DNA of 17,001 bases from contig CAJXTM010000009.1 in the NCBI GenBank assembly GCA_913061385.1, positions 1-17,001 of the forward strand, given 5' to 3'. Each line of letters starts with the position of its first letter. Within the stretch, counting starts at the first letter, position 1. Both the position numbers and the translations under genes were made by a program. Below the pieces are notes generated by a model. It was given only the letters and a program-made list of their open reading frames with translations. It ran no database searches and was not told the origin of the DNA. Of this stretch, positions 16,204 through 17,001 are shown one piece after another. The stretch is from an uncultured Rhodopirellula sp. Its GTDB lineage: Bacteria; Planctomycetota; Planctomycetia; Pirellulales; Pirellulaceae.

Positions 16204-16423
16204 TTGGATCGCTGCTTGCCAGCGGCGAAGGATCGGCCAGTTGAAGAGAATGTGAAGTAGCAACGCAGCATCCAAGCCAGAAAACGGTTGCAGGTGTCTG
16301 CTTTACCCACTTTGCCGGTCTGGGGAGTTTTCGGACTTCACCCCAAATAACTGCGATGTTCACGTTTTTCACGAACTGTCAGCGGTGGTTGGTTGGTGAG
16401 CCAATGCAGGGTCGCTGATGCCG
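16204..16423. other. Intergenic region after the aldolase gene
   Basis: No gene is seen. A perfect 5-bp hairpin CGCTG-CTTGC-CAGCG (16210-16224) begins seven bases after the aldolase stop but has no T-run, so it is at best a weak transcript 3' structure. Confidence 0.4.
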
Positions 16424-16448
16424 AAAAACCTTGTTTCAGCCCTCAAGA
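16424..16448 (-). terminator. Possible terminator of tRNA-Cys
   Basis: On the minus strand, directly after the tRNA 3' end, TCTTG (16448-16444) can pair with CAAGG (16433-16429, including one T-G pair). TTTTT follows (16428-16424). The stem is short, but position and T-run fit intrinsic termination. Confidence 0.4.
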
Positions 16449-16449
16449 G

Positions 16450-16522
16450 AGGCGACGGTGGGATTCGAACCCACGAATAATGGATTTGCAATCCATCGCC
16501 TTAGCCACTTGGCCACGTCGCC
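16450..16522 (-). tRNA. tRNA-Cys (anticodon GCA)
   Basis: The 73-base cloverleaf folds cleanly on the minus strand. The 7-bp acceptor stem pairs GGCGACG with CGTCGCC. The D-arm has a 3-bp stem and a GG-containing loop. The anticodon arm is ATGGA-TTGCAAA-TCCAT, placing GCA at the anticodon. The variable loop has five bases, and the T-arm is GTGGG-TTCGAAT-CCCAC. Discriminator base 73 is U, an identity element for cysteinyl-tRNA synthetase. The 3' CCA is not encoded (TCT follows), so it must be added by the CCA-adding enzyme. Confidence 0.96.
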
Positions 16523-16533
16523 TTTGTCTGCGC

Positions 16534-16562
16534 AACCTAGAGAAAGGTTGTTGATCAGTCAA
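16534..16562 (-). promoter_or_regulatory. Sigma-70-type promoter of tRNA-Cys
   Basis: On the minus strand TTGACT (16562-16557) is followed after exactly 17 bases by TAGGTT (16539-16534). The GC-rich GCGCAG discriminator seen at stable-RNA promoters comes next, and the tRNA begins 11 bases downstream of the -10 box. A 6-bp inverted repeat, CAACCT/AGGTTG (16533-16550), overlaps the -10. Confidence 0.65.
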
Positions 16563-16932
16563 GATCGGCAGTTTTTCGTCCTGGCAAGTCTGCCAGTTAT
16601 GACGGTAGTATCGTCCACCTACCCCCGCTACTTGATCAGAGATTCAAAGTTTTTCCTAGGTTCATTTTTTGCCTGCTACGTGAGTAGGATTGGTGAGAAC
16701 TCGCTTTTTTTCGGAATTCAATGCGAGCGCGTGGATCGGATCAACATGGCGTTTGCAAATATTTAGAACAGTGCATTTTGAACTGGCCAAAGAGGCTATT
16801 TTCAATGCAGGGAACCGGCAGCGGTACCCGCTTAAAGATGGGGTGCTAAAAAACGGACATTCAAAGTTTTTCTGCCGCGCTGCGTTCGCGATTCAAGCAT
16901 TGCCGAAACACTGGATTTCCGATTCGGCGCCT
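16563..16932. other. Region without a recognisable gene
   Basis: Short frames exist (for example 85 codons at 16690-16947) but show no domain, no ribosome binding site and unlikely composition. A perfect 6-bp inverted repeat GCCGAA/TTCGGC (16902-16907 and 16923-16928) with a 15-base loop lies just before the terminal tandem repeat. This suggests structured or repetitive non-coding DNA. Confidence 0.45.
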
Positions 16933-16976
16933 GGCACCAAGCAGTGAAACCGGCACCAAGCAGTGAAGCCGGCACC
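16933..16976. repeat. 19-bp tandem direct repeat, cut by contig end
   Basis: GGCACCAAGCAGTGAAACC (16933-16951) is followed at once by the same unit with one change, A to G at the 17th base (16952-16970). A third partial copy, GGCACC, then runs into the adapter. The array may be longer in the genome; the contig end falls inside it. Confidence 0.85.
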
Positions 16977-17001
16977 TGTCTCTTATACACATCTGACGCT
17001 G
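16976..17001 (-). other. Nextera Read-1 adapter, reverse complement (sequencing artefact)
   Basis: The final 26 bases begin with CTGTCTCTTATACACATCT, the reverse complement of the Tn5 mosaic end. GACGCTG follows, which identifies the Read-1 (i5-side) adapter rather than the i7-side one. The base at 16976 could belong to either insert or adapter. Confidence 0.97.

Noticed and set aside
16690..16947. 85-codon plus-strand frame near the contig end
   Set aside because: No ribosome binding site or domain, and it runs through the inverted and tandem repeats; more likely repeat DNA than a gene.
16933..16976. Start of a CRISPR array
   Set aside because: The two 19-base units are directly adjacent with no spacer between them, and no cas genes are present.

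Overview
The window looks like one complete contig from a Planctomycetota genome, most likely the Pirellulaceae (Rhodopirellula-like) group. Three family-level signatures point there: a DUF1559 prepilin-type protein, a Pirellula-type (TIGR02603-like) c-haem domain fused to a beta-propeller, and a giant surface protein with the N-terminal LEPR-XLL-type motif FELLESRRLLA. Base composition is roughly balanced. Most large genes lack a clear Shine-Dalgarno sequence. Both outer ends are not biological: bases 1-50 and 16976-17001 are Illumina Nextera adapter, so genomic sequence runs only from 51 to about 16975.

Layout. (1) 51-878, minus: DUF1559 prepilin-like protein, its C-terminus lost at the contig end. 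(2) 1247-2521 and 2580-2972, plus: a PaaK-type CoA ligase and a DUF971 protein, probably one transcript. (3) 3335-3614, plus: two tiny overlapping ORFs (48 and 46 codons), each with a good ribosome binding site; the second is cysteine-rich. (4) 8203-3624, minus: a two-gene operon of a large exported di-haem cytochrome/propeller protein followed by a Tat-exported NHL propeller whose blades carry conserved-looking histidines. (5) 8856-13913, plus: a 1685-residue multidomain surface protein with a metzincin zinc-protease domain, PPC, Ig-like, Calx-beta-like and FDGSDVGL-type repeats. (6) 14500-14234, minus: an 88-residue protein that is essentially a lone MshEN-like (type II secretion/pilus ATPase N-domain) double motif. 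(7) 14917-16203, plus: a class II aldolase/adducin protein made of two tandem domains, the second stripped of most metal ligands. (8) 16522-16450, minus: tRNA-Cys(GCA) with a good sigma-70-type promoter. (9) 16563-16975: no convincing gene, ending in a short tandem repeat that runs into the adapter.

Functional picture. Most products are exported or surface-related: prepilin-like protein, periplasmic cytochrome/propeller pair and giant protease/adhesin-like protein. This suits the planctomycete lifestyle of degrading complex polymers. The CoA ligase and the aldolase family protein are cytoplasmic metabolic enzymes with unknown exact substrates. No phage, IS element, CRISPR array or recognised defence system is visible. 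The least explained items are the coupled micro-ORFs at 3335-3614, the lone MshEN-like protein and the half-dead double aldolase.
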